A stretch of 64,000 bases of DNA from Ezakiella coagulans. Its GTDB lineage: Bacteria > Bacillota > Clostridia > Tissierellales > Peptoniphilaceae. The notes beneath the pieces are model-generated. The model had not been told where the DNA came from. It saw only the letters and a program-made list of their open reading frames with translations, and searched no databases. Of the stretch, positions 53,714-63,014 are shown in pieces (the stretch's first letter is position 1; every line of letters begins with the position of its first letter). The stretch covers positions 124,001 through 188,000 of the forward strand of contig NZ_QEKV01000003.1 of assembly GCF_003096635.1 (NCBI RefSeq). The letters run 5' to 3'. Both the position numbers and the translations under genes were made by a program.

Positions 53714-54136
53714 CTAATCCGTTATATTTAAATCGTGTTTTAAATCTTTTATAGTGGTTTCAGGTGATGTTCCCGGTGGGTAACATTGATTGAATCCCAT
53801 ATCATAGAAACGCTTTTTGACCTCGTCAAAGTCTTGTTTACCTACAACTACGTTTCCGCCTATGTAAAGCAAAACGTCATCCAAACCTGCTTCATTCATC
53901 TTGTCTCTCATACCTTGAACGTCAAGTTCTCCTTGACCATAAAGTGAGCTTACACAAATGGCAGCCGCATTTGTTTCAATTGCAGCGTTTATGAAGTCTT
54001 CTTGCGGTGATAACACCCCAATGTTAACTACATTAAAACCCGCTTGCTCAAATGCGTGGTCCAAAATTCTTAAACCGACTGCATGACAGTCTGAACCGAT
54101 AACACCAACTACCAGTGTTTTCTTGTCTCTAGCCAT
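53714..54136 (-). CDS. glmS: Glutamate mutase sigma (B12-binding) subunit
   Basis: This 140-residue cobalamin-binding subunit has the DxHxxG motif in GSDCHAVG (His ligates cobalt) and the later SLYGQGE and [11 protein letters not shown] blocks. It is the first gene of the nine-gene operon and follows AAGGAGG. The symbol is the glutamate mutase one, not glucosamine synthase. Confidence 0.96.
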   Translation of the reverse strand: MARDKKTLVVGVIGSDCHAVGLRILDHAFEQAGFNVVNIGVLSPQEDFINAAIETNAAAICVSSLYGQGELDVQGMRDKMNEAGLDDVLLYIGGNVVVGKQDFDEVKKRFYDMGFNQCYPPGTSPETTIKDLKHDLNITD

Positions 54137-54168
54137 ATTAAATCCTCCTTAATAATATCGTCAACTCC

Positions 54169-54197
54169 ATTATACTCAATGCAGAAATGCTTTGCAA
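54169..54197 (-). promoter_or_regulatory. Promoter of the glutamate fermentation operon
   Basis: On the minus strand TTGCAA, 17 bases, TATAAT. The spacer contains ATGCAGAA (54179-54186), related to the palindromes upstream. Confidence 0.8.
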
Positions 54198-54239
54198 GTC
54201 ACAATATACAGTTGAAAACCATAATAACCGCGTAAATCA

Positions 54240-54270
54240 TTCTGCAATATTTTTAAAAAAAATTGCAGAA
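54240..54270. promoter_or_regulatory. Palindromic operator candidate 1
   Basis: TTCTGCAA, 15 A/T-rich bases, TTGCAGAA. Confidence 0.65.
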
Positions 54271-54310
54271 TTTTACGCTTTAAGCGTTTATAAGTGATAT
54301 AAATCACCAT

Positions 54311-54341
54311 TTCTGCAAGATTTTGAAAAAAAGTTGCAGAA
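54311..54341. promoter_or_regulatory. Palindromic operator candidate 2
   Basis: The same TTCTGCAA, 15 bases, TTGCAGAA layout as candidate 1, centred 71 bases from it; the spacers are also alike (GATTTTGAAAAAAAG against TATTTTTAAAAAAAA). Confidence 0.65.
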
Positions 54342-54510
54342 CTTGCAAGTTTTAAATTTATTATCGTGATAAAATATTTAGTAAGAGCACCATATATGGT
54401 ACTATTCCTATAACATTCTTACTTTTAATACAAAAAAATTTTTTTCAAAGTCATATTTTTGTAGTTTTTATTTTCATTCTGCAAGTTTGTCGAACATTTT
54501 ATCAAACACA

Positions 54511-54542
54511 AAAAAATAAAACATCGTTCAGTTAGATGTTTT
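54511..54542 (-). terminator. Terminator of the metallopeptidase gene
   Basis: AAAACATC/GATGTTTT overlaps the stop codon and is followed by TATTTTTTT on the minus strand. Confidence 0.75.
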
Positions 54543-55260
54543 ATAATCTCTTATTTAAAATTTCATCACATTCTTTTCTCATAGAAAAAGAATTATCAAG
54601 GAGTTTATAAAATTTTTTTGTATGATTTTTCTCTTTTAAATGTGTAAATTCGTGTATTAAAATATATAAAAGACAAATCTCATCGTATTTTGCAAGATTC
54701 AAACTCACCCAAACTCTCCTGTCTCGAATGTTGCATGAGCCCCATCTTGTTTTCATGTTTTTTATTCGGACTTCGTTTGGAGAAACTCCGGTCATATTTT
54801 TCGCCATATCGACAAAAGTCGCAAGCTTAATTTTTATCTCTTCACGATAATACTCATTTAATTTTCTCTTTATTTCCTCTGAATCATCAGCTTTTTTTAC
54901 ATAAATAAAAATCTCGTCATCGCCCTTTGACAAATGTTTTTTAGAATCGAGAATACGAAGTGTATAAGGCCGTCCCCATAGAAAATGTGTCTCACCATCA
55001 ATATATTTTTTGTCAGTATCTAAATTTCTTTTCTTTAAATCCTCTATGTGTTTTTTCAAGACGTCTATATTCTTTTCAATGAATTTCATTATATATTCAT
55101 CGGAAACTTTGGGAGCAGTCAAAACAATTTCACCGCTCCCCTGTTTCACTCGCAAATATAGATTTTTCATACTTGTTTTTTTAATGACTTTTATTTTAAT
55201 GCCATCAAAAGTTATTACTGTTGCCGAAATAACCCTTTGCTTTTTCAATTGATCCTCCAA
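54541..55260 (-). CDS. YgjP-like (DUF45/M48-type) metallopeptidase
   Basis: This 239-residue protein has the zinc motif HEFTHLKEKNHTKKFY near residues 200-215, RWGSC and LNLAKYD, typical of the YgjP/SprT-like group. It lacks a signal peptide, so it is likely cytoplasmic. The family's substrates are unclear. It follows the S41 protease gene by one base and may be co-transcribed with it. Confidence 0.88.
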   Translation of the reverse strand: MEDQLKKQRVISATVITFDGIKIKVIKKTSMKNLYLRVKQGSGEIVLTAPKVSDEYIMKFIEKNIDVLKKHIEDLKKRNLDTDKKYIDGETHFLWGRPYTLRILDSKKHLSKGDDEIFIYVKKADDSEEIKRKLNEYYREEIKIKLATFVDMAKNMTGVSPNEVRIKNMKTRWGSCNIRDRRVWVSLNLAKYDEICLLYILIHEFTHLKEKNHTKKFYKLLDNSFSMRKECDEILNKRL

Positions 55261-55261
55261 A

Positions 55262-56563
55262 CTAAGATGCCTTATTCATATATTTTTCAGCGTTCTCATC
55301 TTCTATTTCAAGTACCTTTTTCTTTGAATCCTCGTTTATATTTTCTTCATTTGAAATAATCTTAATGTCAGGCGTTGTTTTTTCAAGTTCATCAATCACA
55401 CCTCTTTCAGTGATTCCAAGTTCTTTCGGAAAACGCATCACAAAACCGGTCTTCGGAAGGTCAACTTGATACGGGTCTGTGCCTATACCGTCGCCACCTG
55501 TTTTTTCACCTACAAGTGTAGCAAACCCCGTTTCCTTTGCAAATGAGGCAAGTGCTTCAGCAGACGAAAAAACATCTCTATCTACCAAAAGATAAATATT
55601 TCCACCAAAATTTATTGACTTTTCCGACGGCTCAACTGTAATCGCTTCAAAAGAATACTTGTCGAATTTCTTAGCAATCTCAGAAGTGACTTCCGGAAAA
55701 TCCAGCTCTTCCATCACATCTTCCGTCACATCTTCATAGCCGTAAAGTTCAAAAATATCTTCAAAAATTTTTCCTTTTTTCATAAATGAATATACGTTTT
55801 GTGTTAACGGTCTATTTGTAATTTTGGGAATCAAATAATCCTGCCAATAGGTTGAATCTCCTCCCGGATTTCCTTGAATGTCGATGATAAGTGCATCATA
55901 ATTTTTTATTTTGTCCAGGTATTTATTTAAAACCTCGATATCTTTGTCTCTTTTAATTCGCATTTCTTTGACTTTAATATATGCGATTCGTCCGTCAACA
56001 TAATCTTTAGCGATTACATTTGAAGTTTCCTTTTCGCCTGACCCTTCATGTGCATCGTTTTCAAGTTTATAGTCCGCTACAATTTTATACCTTTCTTTAA
56101 CCAATGGATTTTCATAAGTTTCAGAAATTCTCTTTAGCTCAGGATTAAATGTTGAATCAAAATAAATCGTGTGAAAAAAATTTCCTTCTTCAATCGGGAC
56201 CATGTTTGTGTGTCCATTATTTGCATAAGAAAGAATTTCATCCATCGTGTCAAAAAATTCATCGTCATTTTTACACTCTGAAATCCACGACTTAAATTCA
56301 TCGTGCATTGACAAAAAATCTATGTCATTTAACTTTTTGTTCACATCAAAAAACGGATAATAAGTCTTTAGCGTGTCAAATGCGAATTCAAAATCACTTA
56401 AATAATCAGCTTGCTTCGAGTTTGCATTTGAATCCTCTGCGACTTTATTTTCATTTTTATCGTTCGAATTTATATCAGTTTTTTTATTTTTGCATCCGGA
56501 AATTGTGAGCATGAAAATTAATCCGATAAGGACTAATCCGTTTTTAAAACTATTTATTCTCAT
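55262..56563 (-). CDS. S41 family peptidase lipoprotein
   Basis: This 433-residue protein has a lipoprotein signal (lipobox TISGC, Cys at about 24) and a Ser/Asn-rich linker. The tail-specific protease-like domain has ALIIDIQGNPGGDS and VFSSAEALASFAKETGFATLVGEKTGGDG, where the Ser of SSAEAL is the likely nucleophile. There is no PDZ domain. It should act outside the membrane. Confidence 0.88.
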   Translation of the reverse strand: MRINSFKNGLVLIGLIFMLTISGCKNKKTDINSNDKNENKVAEDSNANSKQADYLSDFEFAFDTLKTYYPFFDVNKKLNDIDFLSMHDEFKSWISECKNDDEFFDTMDEILSYANNGHTNMVPIEEGNFFHTIYFDSTFNPELKRISETYENPLVKERYKIVADYKLENDAHEGSGEKETSNVIAKDYVDGRIAYIKVKEMRIKRDKDIEVLNKYLDKIKNYDALIIDIQGNPGGDSTYWQDYLIPKITNRPLTQNVYSFMKKGKIFEDIFELYGYEDVTEDVMEELDFPEVTSEIAKKFDKYSFEAITVEPSEKSINFGGNIYLLVDRDVFSSAEALASFAKETGFATLVGEKTGGDGIGTDPYQVDLPKTGFVMRFPKELGITERGVIDELEKTTPDIKIISNEENINEDSKKKVLEIEDENAEKYMNKAS

Positions 56564-56893
56564 CTACTCCACACTTCTTAATTTCACGGCTGTGCCTGAA
56601 ACAGTAACCATGAGCATGGAACCCGCTTGACCCAAAACTTCATAATCCATTTTGCATCCAACTACAGCGTCTGCACCCATTCTCGTTGCTCGTTCTTTCA
56701 TTTCTTCAATTGCTTCTTCTCTCGCCTCCAAGAGTTCTTTCTCATAGCCTTTGCTACGTCCTCCGAAAAAATCTCGAAGCCCCGCACCTATATCTCTTAT
56801 AAAGTCTACCCCAGACACGACTTCTCCGAATACAATGTCCATATATTCATCTATGACTTTGCCTTCAATACTGTTTGTTGTTGTTATAATCAT
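56564..56893 (-). CDS. YbjQ/UPF0145 family protein
   Basis: This 109-residue protein starts [31 protein letters not shown] and has [17 protein letters not shown], the UPF0145 signature; the family forms pentamers and its role is unknown. It ends where the S41 gene begins, so they form an operon. It is divergent from the patatin-like gene. Confidence 0.9.
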   Translation of the reverse strand: MIITTTNSIEGKVIDEYMDIVFGEVVSGVDFIRDIGAGLRDFFGGRSKGYEKELLEAREEAIEEMKERATRMGADAVVGCKMDYEVLGQAGSMLMVTVSGTAVKLRSVE

Positions 56894-57006
56894 TTGTTAC
56901 CTCCAACCATTGAAAATTAATAAATAATATAGTATATTTAAAATATAGATATATTACCATAAATATACCCAAATTAATATAAACATATATCAGAAAGGAT
57001 CAATAC

Positions 57007-58128
57007 ATGAAAAAGAAATATGGTCTAGCACTAGAAGGTGGTGGAGCCAAAGGCTCATATCAAATCGGTGCGTACTTGGGACTTAAAGAAATGGGCTTTG
57101 AGTTTGAAGCTGTTGCCGGCACTTCTATAGGAGCTATTAACGGAGCATTCATCGCTTCAGGCGAAGTTGAAAAATGTGTAAAAATATGGACAAATCAAAC
57201 TTTGAAAGAACCTGTAAGAACTGATTCGATGTCTATAATGCCGGAAATAAAAGAAGATGCTGACTTTTTGACGGTTTTAAAAGAGCTTGTTAAAGTTATG
57301 CACAAGGGCACAATTCCTTTGACACCTTTAAGAGAACTCGTCTACAACGGACTCAACGAGAAAAAAATAAGAAATTCGAAAATGAAATTTGGACTCGTCA
57401 CTGTAAATGTGACTGATAAAAAAGGTGAAGAACTCTTTTCTGAGGATATTCCGAATGGACAACTTTTAGATTATATAATTGCAAGTGCATATCTTCCGGT
57501 TTTTAAAATGGAACCGCTTAACGGAAAATATTTTTTAGACGGCGGCTTTTACAACAAGATTCCATACAGCATGATTGAGTCTTTGGGCCTCACTCCGGTG
57601 ATTATAAGGGTGAATCCGAAAGACTACAGAGATGGAAAATTTCCGAAAAATTCAATAGTTATTGAGCCGCGCGAAAAAGTAAACTCAACTCTCAATTTTG
57701 ACTCCGAAAAAGCAGACAAACTGATAAACCTTGGATTCTACGATGCAATTAGAGTTGTTAAAAAGTTAATTGGCAAGGAATATTATTTTGAATCTATTAC
57801 AGAAAATGAAGCCCTAACAATTTTCAAAAAACATCTATTCAAATATTTTGAAAAGAATAAATCAGAATACAAAAAAAGTTCGATTTACAGAATCTTTTTT
57901 GAAGAATATCTTCCAAAAGCTGCAAGTGATCTTTCGCTTGACTCAAATTATACGATTACAGATGTATTGGTCGCTATTGTAGAAGAAGCAGCAAAAAAAT
58001 ATAAAATAGAACGCTTTGCGGTTCATTCTCTTCACGATGTCACAGAGCAAATGAATGTAGATGATTTTTTAACCACAAGTTTTACCGAAGCTGTGCTCAA
58101 TAAAATTAAAGAATATAGAAATTTGTAG
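57007..58128 (+). CDS. Patatin-like phospholipase
   Basis: This 373-residue cytoplasmic protein has the patatin oxyanion loop GGGAKGSYQIG (11-21), the nucleophile Ser40 in GTSIG, and the catalytic Asp178 in DGG. It should hydrolyse acyl esters of lipids. The C-terminal 150 residues are helical and not recognised. AGAAAGG precedes the ATG. It is followed after nine bases by ybaK. Confidence 0.92.
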   Translation: MKKKYGLALEGGGAKGSYQIGAYLGLKEMGFEFEAVAGTSIGAINGAFIASGEVEKCVKIWTNQTLKEPVRTDSMSIMPEIKEDADFLTVLKELVKVMHKGTIPLTPLRELVYNGLNEKKIRNSKMKFGLVTVNVTDKKGEELFSEDIPNGQLLDYIIASAYLPVFKMEPLNGKYFLDGGFYNKIPYSMIESLGLTPVIIRVNPKDYRDGKFPKNSIVIEPREKVNSTLNFDSEKADKLINLGFYDAIRVVKKLIGKEYYFESITENEALTIFKKHLFKYFEKNKSEYKKSSIYRIFFEEYLPKAASDLSLDSNYTITDVLVAIVEEAAKKYKIERFAVHSLHDVTEQMNVDDFLTTSFTEAVLNKIKEYRNL

Positions 58129-58137
58129 AGGTAGAAA

Positions 58138-58614
58138 ATGAAAAAGACAAACGCCATGAGAATTCTCGACAGCAAAAAAATAAATTATAACGAAATTGAA
58201 TATGACGCATCGAGTGGAATTTCAGCACTTGACGTTGCAAAATCGACCGGAGAAGATCCATCAAGAATTTATAAAACCTTAGTTACCGTTTCGAGAGAAA
58301 AGGAACATTTCGTTTTTGTTGTGCCCGCTGAAAAGGAACTGGATTTAAAAAAAGCTGCATCTGCAGCCGGAACAAAAAATATTGAAATGATTCCTCAAAA
58401 GGAGCTCCTTCCTTTGACCGGATATGTTCATGGCGGTTGTTCACCTGTCGGTATGAAGAAAGAATTTAAAACATTTCTCGATTCAAGTGCAAGTGGCAAG
58501 GATTATATTTTTATAAGCGGCGGAAAAATTGGTGTTCAGATAAAAATCAATCCTGACGACCTTGTGAATGCAATTGATTGTAAATACTGTGAAATTTCAA
58601 AAGACAAAGATTAA
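58138..58614 (+). CDS. ybaK: Cys-tRNA(Pro) deacylase YbaK/EbsC
   Basis: This 158-residue editing-domain protein has YKTLVTVSREKEHFVFVVPAEKELDLKKAA and GYVHGGCSPVGMKK, the YbaK signature. It clears mischarged Cys-tRNA-Pro. It is co-transcribed with the patatin-like gene and closed by a strong terminator. Confidence 0.94.
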   Translation: MKKTNAMRILDSKKINYNEIEYDASSGISALDVAKSTGEDPSRIYKTLVTVSREKEHFVFVVPAEKELDLKKAASAAGTKNIEMIPQKELLPLTGYVHGGCSPVGMKKEFKTFLDSSASGKDYIFISGGKIGVQIKINPDDLVNAIDCKYCEISKDKD

Positions 58615-58618
58615 TTCC

Positions 58619-58653
58619 AACTGTCGAGACAAAAATGCCTCGACAGTTTTTAT
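58619..58653 (+). terminator. Terminator after ybaK
   Basis: AACTGTCGAG/CTCGACAGTT forms a ten-base-pair stem followed by TTTATTT. Confidence 0.9.
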
Positions 58654-58695
58654 TTGCTTATAAGTAAATTATTTTTATAAAACTACTTTTAAATG

Positions 58696-58724
58696 TTGCC
58701 GAAATCACAATAAAATGTTAGAAT
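58696..58724 (+). promoter_or_regulatory. Promoter of the cysteine desulfidase-like gene
   Basis: TTGCCG, 17 bases, TAGAAT. Confidence 0.6.
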
Positions 58725-58747
58725 AATGTTTGGGAGGATTGTTTATA

Positions 58748-60025
58748 ATGAACAGTGAAATTTATAGTACTTATATCGAAATTCTTGAAAGCGAATTAAA
58801 ACCTGCTATGGGTTGTACGGAGCCAATTGCCATTGCACTCGCTTCAGCAAAGTGCAGAGAAATTTTGGGGAAGCTCCCGCAAAAAATTACAGCAACTTGT
58901 AGCGGAAACATAATAAAAAATGTAAAAGCAGTGCTTGTCCCGAATTCGAACGGACAAAAAGGTGTCGAAGCCGCTGCAGTTTTGGGTGCGGTTGCCGGCG
59001 ACAGTTCGCTCGGTCTTGAAGTTATTTCAAAAGCGTCAAAAGAAGATGCTGAACTGACAAGAAAGCTTGTGAACGACGGAATTTGCAATGTAAAACTCAA
59101 AGAAGGCGTAGACAATCTTTATATTGAAATTGAGCAAATTGCTGACAATGACAGAGCCGTTGTTGAAGTCATTTCAAAGCACGACAATATTACTTATATA
59201 GAAAAAAATGGAGATATAATTTTTAAGGGAGAAAATATTCTCAAAAAAGAAAATTCCAAAAAAGAGCTTTTGAATCTCGATGAAATTTATGAATTTGCAA
59301 ATACGGTTAAGATTGACGACATAAAAACTGTTATAAAAAGGCAAATAGACTACAATACAGCCATCTCCAAAGAAGGTATGACTCACGATTGGGGCGAATG
59401 TGTCGGAAAGACAACTTTGGAAATCGGAGACAACAGTGTACGTACAAGAGCCATCGCAATGGCAGCCGCAGGTTCGGATGCAAGAATGAACGGATGTGCA
59501 CTTCCTGTTGTTATAAACTCCGGTAGCGGCAATCAAGGTATGACCTGCACACTGCCGATTGTCGTTTATGCAAAAGAACTTGGAGTGAGTGAAGAAAAAC
59601 TTATGAGAGCACTTGTCTTCACAAATCTTATAGCAATCCACCAAAAAAGATATATCGGTGATCTATCCGCATATTGCGGTGCTGTGTCCGCAGGTGCAGC
59701 AGCAGGTTGTGGTATTGCTTATCTATATGATGAGTCTTTTGACATTATTAAAAACACACTTACAAATACACTTGCAACCACAAGCGGCATTGTGTGCGAC
59801 GGTGCAAAGTCTTCATGTGCTTCAAAAATTGCGACTTCTGTAAATGCTTCCATCCTCGCTTATGAGATGGCAAAAAGAGGTAGACACTTCCGTCCCGGCG
59901 AAGGCATAGTTGCAAATGAAGCAGAAGAAACCGTTAAAAACGTCGGCCACGTCGCAAAGGAAGGTATGCGAGAAACCGATATCGAAATTTTACACCTTAT
60001 GAACAACAATATTCCAAAAGCATAG
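58748..60025 (+). CDS. cyuA: L-cysteine desulfidase-like protein (CyuA/YhaM, UPF0597)
   Basis: This 425-residue protein has ELKPAMGCTEPIAIALASAK, TCSGNIIKNVKAV, MNGCALPVVINSGSGNQGMTCTLPI and IVCDGAKSSCASKIATSV. Its Cys residues likely hold a [4Fe-4S] cluster, as in L-cysteine desulfidase. It would convert cysteine to pyruvate, ammonia and sulfide; a serine dehydratase-like activity is an alternative. The ATG at 58748 is used because the TTG at 58730 includes the GGGAGG ribosome-binding site. Confidence 0.88.
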   Translation: MNSEIYSTYIEILESELKPAMGCTEPIAIALASAKCREILGKLPQKITATCSGNIIKNVKAVLVPNSNGQKGVEAAAVLGAVAGDSSLGLEVISKASKEDAELTRKLVNDGICNVKLKEGVDNLYIEIEQIADNDRAVVEVISKHDNITYIEKNGDIIFKGENILKKENSKKELLNLDEIYEFANTVKIDDIKTVIKRQIDYNTAISKEGMTHDWGECVGKTTLEIGDNSVRTRAIAMAAAGSDARMNGCALPVVINSGSGNQGMTCTLPIVVYAKELGVSEEKLMRALVFTNLIAIHQKRYIGDLSAYCGAVSAGAAAGCGIAYLYDESFDIIKNTLTNTLATTSGIVCDGAKSSCASKIATSVNASILAYEMAKRGRHFRPGEGIVANEAEETVKNVGHVAKEGMRETDIEILHLMNNNIPKA

Positions 60026-60038
60026 TATAATAAATATA

Positions 60039-60071
60039 AAAAAGATGCAGCCAATTTCGGTTGCATCTTTT
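60039..60071. terminator. Bidirectional terminator
   Basis: AAAGATGCAgCC/GGtTGCATCTTT has A and T runs on both sides and serves the converging genes. Confidence 0.8.
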
Positions 60072-60345
60072 ATCTTAATTTTGAAATTGTCCCATCCACT
60101 TTGAAATAGCCTATAAAATACACCATAAAAATTAAAATGACAATTGATATTGCGACTATTAAAGCCGCAGCCTTTTTACTATATTTACATTTTAAATTTT
60201 CATAAAAATTTGCTATAAGAGCGACGTTTAACACACGCACAAAAACTTTTAGAACGCTTTGAAACGAAATCGAAAAACATGTCACTACATAAAATGTAAG
60301 CGTGACTGTTAACGTTTCAAAGAAATAATCAATAACTTTTTTCAT
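60070..60345 (-). CDS. Small integral membrane protein
   Basis: This 91-residue protein starts MKKVIDYFFETLTVTLTFYVV and has two to three hydrophobic segments; the family is not recognised. The ATG at 60345 has AGGAGGGG upstream; a longer frame to 60375 lacks one. It is a single gene convergent with the cysteine desulfidase-like gene. Confidence 0.7.
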   Translation of the reverse strand: MKKVIDYFFETLTVTLTFYVVTCFSISFQSVLKVFVRVLNVALIANFYENLKCKYSKKAAALIVAISIVILIFMVYFIGYFKVDGTISKLR

Positions 60346-60423
60346 TGAACCCCTCCTTTTTATACTGTACCACAAATAAATACGTATGTAAATTATCCAT
60401 TTTAAATATTTTATTTTTTGTAT

Positions 60424-60429
60424 TATAAT
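60424..60429 (+). promoter_or_regulatory. -10 box of thiC
   Basis: TATAAT lies about 15 bases before the riboswitch; the -35 region (TTTAAA at 60401-60406) is weak. Confidence 0.6.
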
Positions 60430-60442
60430 GATGTTACGAATA

Positions 60443-60522
60443 TTGTGGGAGCTTTTTGCTGAGAGTAACTTTGAGTTAGACCATTTGAACCTGTAGGATA
60501 ATGCCTGCGTAGGGATGCAAGA
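60443..60522 (+). promoter_or_regulatory. TPP riboswitch (THI element)
   Basis: The conserved blocks GGGAGC, GCTGAGAG, ACCATTTGAACCTG, GGATAATGCC and GCGTAGGGA occur in order, as in the thiamine pyrophosphate aptamer. The downstream AACCCC/GGAGGTT stem with its T run includes the thiC ribosome-binding site (60540-60544). Ligand binding could therefore affect termination, translation start or both. Confidence 0.95.
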
Positions 60523-60555
60523 GGAACCCCTGTATTATTGGAGGTTTTTTTATTT

Positions 60556-61854
60556 ATGAAATATAAGACACAAATGGAAGCTGCTAAACATGGCTTTGTA
60601 ACTGACGAAATGAAAATTGTAGCCGAAAAAGAAGGCGTTTCAACAGATTATTTGTTAGAAAAAATAGCAATCGGCGAAGTAATTATTCCAAGAAATAAGA
60701 ATCACAACTCCATTTCTCCTGAAGGAATCGGTACAGGATTAAAGACAAAAATAAATGTAAATCTCGGTATTTCTAAGGATATAAATGATATGGACCTGGA
60801 GATGAAAAAAGTCGACATGGCTCTCAGTCTCGGTGCCGAAGCGATAATGGATCTTTCGAATTACGGAAAGACTCAAGAGTTTAGAAAGAAACTCCTCGAA
60901 AAATCAACCGCTATGATTGGAACTGTGCCAATGTACGATGCCGTCGGTTTTCTCGACAAGGGGCTAAGTTTTATTAAAGCTGAAGAATTTCTTGATGTTG
61001 TCAGAAATCATGCCGAAAACGGAGTCGATTTCGTGACCATTCACGCCGGAATTAACAGACAAAATTCAGAAATATATTTAAGAAACAGGCGTGTAAACGA
61101 AATTGTTTCGAGGGGCGGTTCCCTTCTTTTCGGATGGATGAAGATGAACGATAGAGAGAATCCATTTTATGAATATTATGATGAACTCTTGGAAATTTGT
61201 AGAGAATATGACGTGACACTCTCACTCGGCGACTCGCTTCGCCCTGGTGGTATTGCCGATGCGACTGACCCTGGACAAATTTCAGAACTTATCACTCTCG
61301 GAGAGCTTACAAAAAGAGCTTGGGAAAAGGATGTGCAAGTTATGATTGAAGGACCGGGCCATGTTCCGATTGGAGATATTGAAATGAATGTAAAACTTGA
61401 AAAAAAACTCTGCCACAATGCCCCTTTCTATGTGTTGGGACCGCTTGTAACCGATATTGCTCCCGGATATGATCACATAACATCTGCCATAGGTGGTGCA
61501 ATCGCCGCAGCGCACGGAGCCGACTTCCTTTGCTATGTAACTCCTGCGGAGCATTTGAGACTCCCTGATGTTGACGATGTTAAAGAAGGTATCATCGCTG
61601 CAAAAATTGCAGCACACGCCGGTGATATTAACAAAATTAAAAGTGCTAAAGAATGGGATCTCGAGATGAGTAAACGTCGCCAAAAACTTGATTGGGAAGG
61701 CATGTTCGAGCTCGCAATTGACCCCGTAAAAGCCAGACGATACAGAGCGGAGTCACAACCGACCGACGAACATACTTGCACAATGTGCGGTGCAATGTGC
61801 TCTATGAAAAATATGAATTTAATTCTCGAAGGCAAAGATATAAAAATAGACTAA
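60556..61854 (+). CDS. thiC: Phosphomethylpyrimidine synthase
   Basis: This 432-residue radical-SAM enzyme converts aminoimidazole ribotide to hydroxymethylpyrimidine phosphate. It has [45 protein letters not shown] and the C-terminal cluster motif CTMCGAMC. The ATG at 60556 is used since the in-frame TTG at 60538 overlaps GGAGG. It is the only thiamine gene in the window. Confidence 0.97.
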   Translation: MKYKTQMEAAKHGFVTDEMKIVAEKEGVSTDYLLEKIAIGEVIIPRNKNHNSISPEGIGTGLKTKINVNLGISKDINDMDLEMKKVDMALSLGAEAIMDLSNYGKTQEFRKKLLEKSTAMIGTVPMYDAVGFLDKGLSFIKAEEFLDVVRNHAENGVDFVTIHAGINRQNSEIYLRNRRVNEIVSRGGSLLFGWMKMNDRENPFYEYYDELLEICREYDVTLSLGDSLRPGGIADATDPGQISELITLGELTKRAWEKDVQVMIEGPGHVPIGDIEMNVKLEKKLCHNAPFYVLGPLVTDIAPGYDHITSAIGGAIAAAHGADFLCYVTPAEHLRLPDVDDVKEGIIAAKIAAHAGDINKIKSAKEWDLEMSKRRQKLDWEGMFELAIDPVKARRYRAESQPTDEHTCTMCGAMCSMKNMNLILEGKDIKID

Positions 61855-61856
61855 TT

Positions 61857-61896
61857 AAAAGAGCTTGTATTTCCAATTGGAAACAAGCTCTTTTTT
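61857..61896. terminator. Bidirectional terminator between thiC and the zinc-ribbon gene
   Basis: AAAAGAGCTTGT and ACAAGCTCTTTT form a long stem with T runs on both strands. Confidence 0.88.
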
Positions 61897-61902
61897 GTAT
61901 AA

Positions 61903-63003
61903 TTATTTTTCGTCACCTGATTTGAAAATTTTCCAAATATCGCTCGACGTACTTTTTAAAAAGTCAAATACATTTATATTTTTTAAATATTCTTCCGCTT
62001 CTTTCAGAAAATTTTGCATCGCAATCTTTCCCATCTCGTAACCGTTCCCGATTTTTTCGTAGCTCTTCTTTGAAAAATCCGTTGTAGCTTCAACGCTCTT
62101 CGAGAACATTTCCTCAAACTTTTCCTTTCCCATGTATTCGCTCAGCTTCTTCATGTTTTCACTTTTGAAAAACTTATTTATAGAATCCATGTTTTTCTTG
62201 TACGCATCATTTAAATATTCCCAACTTTTTTCGGCGCCGTTCTTTACATTTTTCGCCTGTTCATTCGAATAATCAAAAATCGCCTTTGTCGCCTTTTTAC
62301 CATAGTCGTTTATCGAATCGTAGACATTGTTTATAGTCCTTTTCATCGCCTCAAGCTCAGTATTTTCAGAAATTTCTTTTTCAATATTGTCAACCATCTC
62401 ATTGAAATCTATTTTATTATAATTTTCAGTGACATAGTTTACCAATTTATCCGGATTCATTTTTTCAAACATTTCTAAGATTTCTTTTCTTCCTTTGTCC
62501 AAAACTTCGTTCTCTTGAAACGGTTTTGCAAGAAATTTAAATGGCTCCCTGAAATCAAAATCGTCAATCTCATTTTTTAAATAAGCGATATATAGCCTTG
62601 CTTCAAGCGGCGTTTTAAAATCAAGCACTGACTTCTCTTTAAATATTTCTTTTAATTCATCGTGTACTTCGTCTCCTCTGCCCGCTTTGATATATGAGTC
62701 GATAATTTTTAGCCTTTTTTCATAATCCATATCTCGAGTTTTTGTCACCGGATATTTTTCCGCAATTTTCTCAAAGTTTCCTTTTTTGTATTCATAGCCG
62801 AAGTCAAAAAAGAAATAACTTGCAACTAACACAATCGCAATTATTGCAACGGTCATAAGAAGTGCTTTTGAAAAATACCCAAGTTCGGATTTCTTTCGAT
62901 TGTGAATGTTAGTAAAATTTTCTTGAGCATCCGTCTTCTCACCGCAAAATCTACAGAACTTTGAATCGTCATCTATTTTCTTTCCACAATTTTTACAATA
63001 CAT
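61903..63003 (-). CDS. Zinc-ribbon membrane protein with helical tail
   Basis: This 366-residue protein has an N-terminal zinc ribbon (YCKNCG at 2-7, FCRFCG at 16-21), a membrane helix at about 47-66, and a long Lys/Glu-rich helical part with amphipathic repeats (NGYEMGKIAMQNFLKEAEEYL near the end). The function is unknown. Zinc-ribbon proteins with one membrane helix are common in Firmicutes and often envelope-stress related, but nothing here specifies that. It lies 11 bases after the flavoprotein gene. Confidence 0.75.
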   Translation of the reverse strand: MYCKNCGKKIDDDSKFCRFCGEKTDAQENFTNIHNRKKSELGYFSKALLMTVAIIAIVLVASYFFFDFGYEYKKGNFEKIAEKYPVTKTRDMDYEKRLKIIDSYIKAGRGDEVHDELKEIFKEKSVLDFKTPLEARLYIAYLKNEIDDFDFREPFKFLAKPFQENEVLDKGRKEILEMFEKMNPDKLVNYVTENYNKIDFNEMVDNIEKEISENTELEAMKRTINNVYDSINDYGKKATKAIFDYSNEQAKNVKNGAEKSWEYLNDAYKKNMDSINKFFKSENMKKLSEYMGKEKFEEMFSKSVEATTDFSKKSYEKIGNGYEMGKIAMQNFLKEAEEYLKNINVFDFLKSTSSDIWKIFKSGDEK

Positions 63004-63014
63004 ATTCCCTCCAG

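Larger units (their letters stand above)
54198..54510. other. Upstream regulatory region of glmS
   Basis: Gene-free, AT-rich sequence holding the two TTCTGCAA palindromes. It also has ACGCTTTAAGCGT and GTGATATAAATCAC palindromes near 54276-54307, ACCATATATGGT near 54391-54402, and a further TTCTGCAAG near 54477. No cobalamin riboswitch was recognised. Confidence 0.55.

Noticed and set aside
54137-54540. Cobalamin riboswitch before the B12-dependent glutamate mutase
   Set aside because: The conserved B12-box sequence was not found; the region holds DNA palindromes instead.
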